A DNA stretch of 6,038 nt from Anaerolineae bacterium (GTDB lineage: Bacteria > Chloroflexota > Anaerolineae > JAFGEY01): positions 1-6,038 of the forward strand of contig JAFGJF010000494.1 of assembly GCA_016929205.1 (NCBI GenBank). Reading direction: 5' to 3'. Below the pieces are notes generated by a model that was given only the letters and a program-made list of their open reading frames with translations, had not been told where the DNA came from and did not search any database. Shown here piece after piece: positions 5,453-6,038 of this stretch. Every line of letters begins with the position of its first letter. Within the stretch, counting starts at the first letter, position 1. Made by a program: the position numbers and the translations under genes.

Positions 5453-5463
5453 AAAGGAGGTGA
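5453..5463 (+). promoter_or_regulatory. extended Shine-Dalgarno site of the YbaK/EbsC-type gene
   Basis: AAAGGAGGTGA is complementary over its whole length to the usual 16S rRNA 3' tail. Two ATG codons follow (5465 and 5468). Measured from GGAGG the spacings are 4 and 7 nt, which favours the second. Confidence 0.85.
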
Positions 5464-5467
5464 CATG

Positions 5468-5944
5468 ATGCAAAACCCCGTAGAGCGCGTGCAAGCGGCA
5501 CTAGATGCCCAAGGATTGGATATACAGGTCAAAACATTCCAAGTGTCGACCAGCACAGCACAAAACGCAGCCAAGGCCGTAGGCTGCAACCAGGGTGCAA
5601 TTGTCAAATCGCTTTGTTTTATCGTCGCCGGGCAGCCTGTGTTGGTACTTGCGGCTGGGGATCGACGGGTGAACAGCAAAGCGCTGCGTCAGATCTTGGG
5701 TGCGTCCAAACGCCAGGTCAAGATCGCCGATGCCGATAGTGTGCAGCGAGTGACGGGTTTCACGGTGGGTGGCGTGTCCCCTATTGGGCACCCCGAACCA
5801 CTGATGACATTGATCGACGCAAGCCTGTCACGGTTTGAGATCGTGCACGCTGCTGCTGGCAGCGCCAATTCCATTTTTTCCATTCCGTACGAGACGTTGG
5901 TCAAGATAACACACGGACATGTGCACAATCTGACCATCGATTAA
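5468..5944 (+). CDS. YbaK/EbsC family aminoacyl-tRNA deacylase (trans-editing protein)
   Basis: The product has 158 residues, the normal length for the family. Visible family features are STSTAQNAAKAVGC (27-40); IVKSLCFIV (45-53) with Lys47 at the position of the essential YbaK lysine; AAGDRRVNSKAL (62-73); TGFTVGGVSPIGH (96-108), the conserved glycine-rich GGV-P-GH motif; and AAGSANSIFSIP near the C-terminus. These proteins act in the cytoplasm and hydrolyse mischarged tRNAs; E. coli YbaK removes Cys from Cys-tRNA(Pro). Which mischarged tRNA this one handles cannot be read from the sequence. ATG 5465 is a possible start one codon earlier, but 5468 is better spaced from the very strong SD. 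The gene is divergent from the GNAT gene and ends only about 14 bp before a probable insertion-sequence end. No good terminator is visible after it. Confidence 0.93.
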   Translation: MQNPVERVQAALDAQGLDIQVKTFQVSTSTAQNAAKAVGCNQGAIVKSLCFIVAGQPVLVLAAGDRRVNSKALRQILGASKRQVKIADADSVQRVTGFTVGGVSPIGHPEPLMTLIDASLSRFEIVHAAAGSANSIFSIPYETLVKITHGHVHNLTID

Positions 5945-5959
5945 CAAACACGGTATAAT
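5930..5959 (+). promoter_or_regulatory. possible promoter reading into the putative insertion sequence
   Basis: A perfect -10 box TATAAT (5954-5959) lies 18 bp after CTGACC (5930-5935, 4 of 6 matches to TTGACA). The -35 box is inside the last codons of the YbaK gene. Transcription would start near 5966. Confidence 0.4.
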
Positions 5960-5976
5960 GCTCCCCAAAAACTGGA

Positions 5977-6019
5977 CCACATGCTAAGCGAAACCTGTGG
6001 TATCATGAACAGCATGTGG
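5977..6019 (+). repeat. inverted repeat that could sequester the ribosome binding site of the last gene
   Basis: CCACATGCT (5977-5985) and AGCATGTGG (6011-6019) are perfect 9-bp inverted repeats separated by 25 nt. The right arm covers the first two G residues of the SD GGAGG (6018-6022). A transcript starting upstream of 5977 could fold and hide the SD; one starting near 6013 would lack the left arm. Confidence 0.6.
5998..6006 (+). promoter_or_regulatory. possible extended -10 promoter of the last gene
   Basis: TGGTATCAT combines a TG dinucleotide with a -10 box TATCAT (5 of 6 matches). There is no recognisable -35 box, which extended -10 promoters can do without. The start point would be near 6013, just before the SD. 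Confidence 0.35.
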
Positions 6020-6030
6020 AGGACAATATC

Positions 6031-6038
6031 ATGCCCAA
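6031..6038 (+). CDS. 5' end of a gene running off the window, probably an IS transposase
   Basis: ATG 6031 follows the strong SD GGAGG (6018-6022) by 8 nt. Only Met-Pro and two bases of a third codon (AA) are visible. MP followed by a Lys or Asn codon fits the start of many IS3-type OrfA proteins, but the assignment rests mainly on the terminal-repeat-like sequence upstream. Confidence 0.45.

Larger units (their letters stand above)
5959..6038 (+). mobile_element. probable left end of an insertion sequence (IS3-like), truncated by the window edge
   Basis: From 5959 the sequence reads TGCTCCCCAAAAACTGGACC. It begins with TG and resembles terminal repeats I recall from IS3-family elements; that comparison is from memory. 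It is followed by a short leader with promoter motifs, an inverted repeat and a strong SD before ATG 6031, which is the compact layout of an IS left end. The right end and any target duplication lie outside the window. It could instead be an ordinary gene leader. Confidence 0.45.

Overview
The window looks like a piece of a bacterial chromosome with moderate GC content. It most resembles a member of the Chloroflexota, probably class Anaerolineae. That placement is from memory: the membrane sensor with a C-terminal helix-turn-helix and the GNAT protein beside it look like proteins I associate with that class. No search was run. The coding density is high, and most genes have clear Shine-Dalgarno (SD) sites.

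Layout, left to right. (1) 1-1445, minus strand: a two-gene unit, transcribed first as a DapA/NanA-type aldolase (546-1445) and then as a Gfo/Idh/MocA oxidoreductase (1-472, running off the left edge). The pair suggests catabolism of a sugar, sugar acid or related carbonyl compound. A near-perfect 23-bp palindrome lies between the two genes. (2) 1446-1857, no protein gene: the aldolase promoter and its leader hairpin (minus), a tRNA-Thr(CGT) gene with its own promoter (plus), and a likely promoter for the next gene. (3) 1858-2832, plus strand: a short RmlC-like cupin, then a small flavodoxin 48 nt later. (4) 2879-5371, minus strand: a GNAT acetyltransferase followed at once by a large membrane protein with about nine membrane segments, a GAF-like domain and a C-terminal helix-turn-helix, but no kinase domain. 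The two lie in the same frame with one stop codon between them; that stop overlaps the SD of the membrane gene, whose best-placed start codon is ATT. (5) 5468-5944, plus strand: a YbaK/EbsC-type aminoacyl-tRNA deacylase, divergent from the GNAT gene. (6) From about 5959 to the right edge: what looks like the left end of an insertion sequence. It has its own promoter motifs, an inverted repeat that could mask the ribosome binding site, and the first codons of a probable transposase.

The most interesting part is unit (4). It has the organisation of a membrane-bound one-component regulator translationally coupled to an acetyltransferase. The remaining genes are recognisable housekeeping or accessory families. 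I see no CRISPR array, rRNA, phage module or replication origin.
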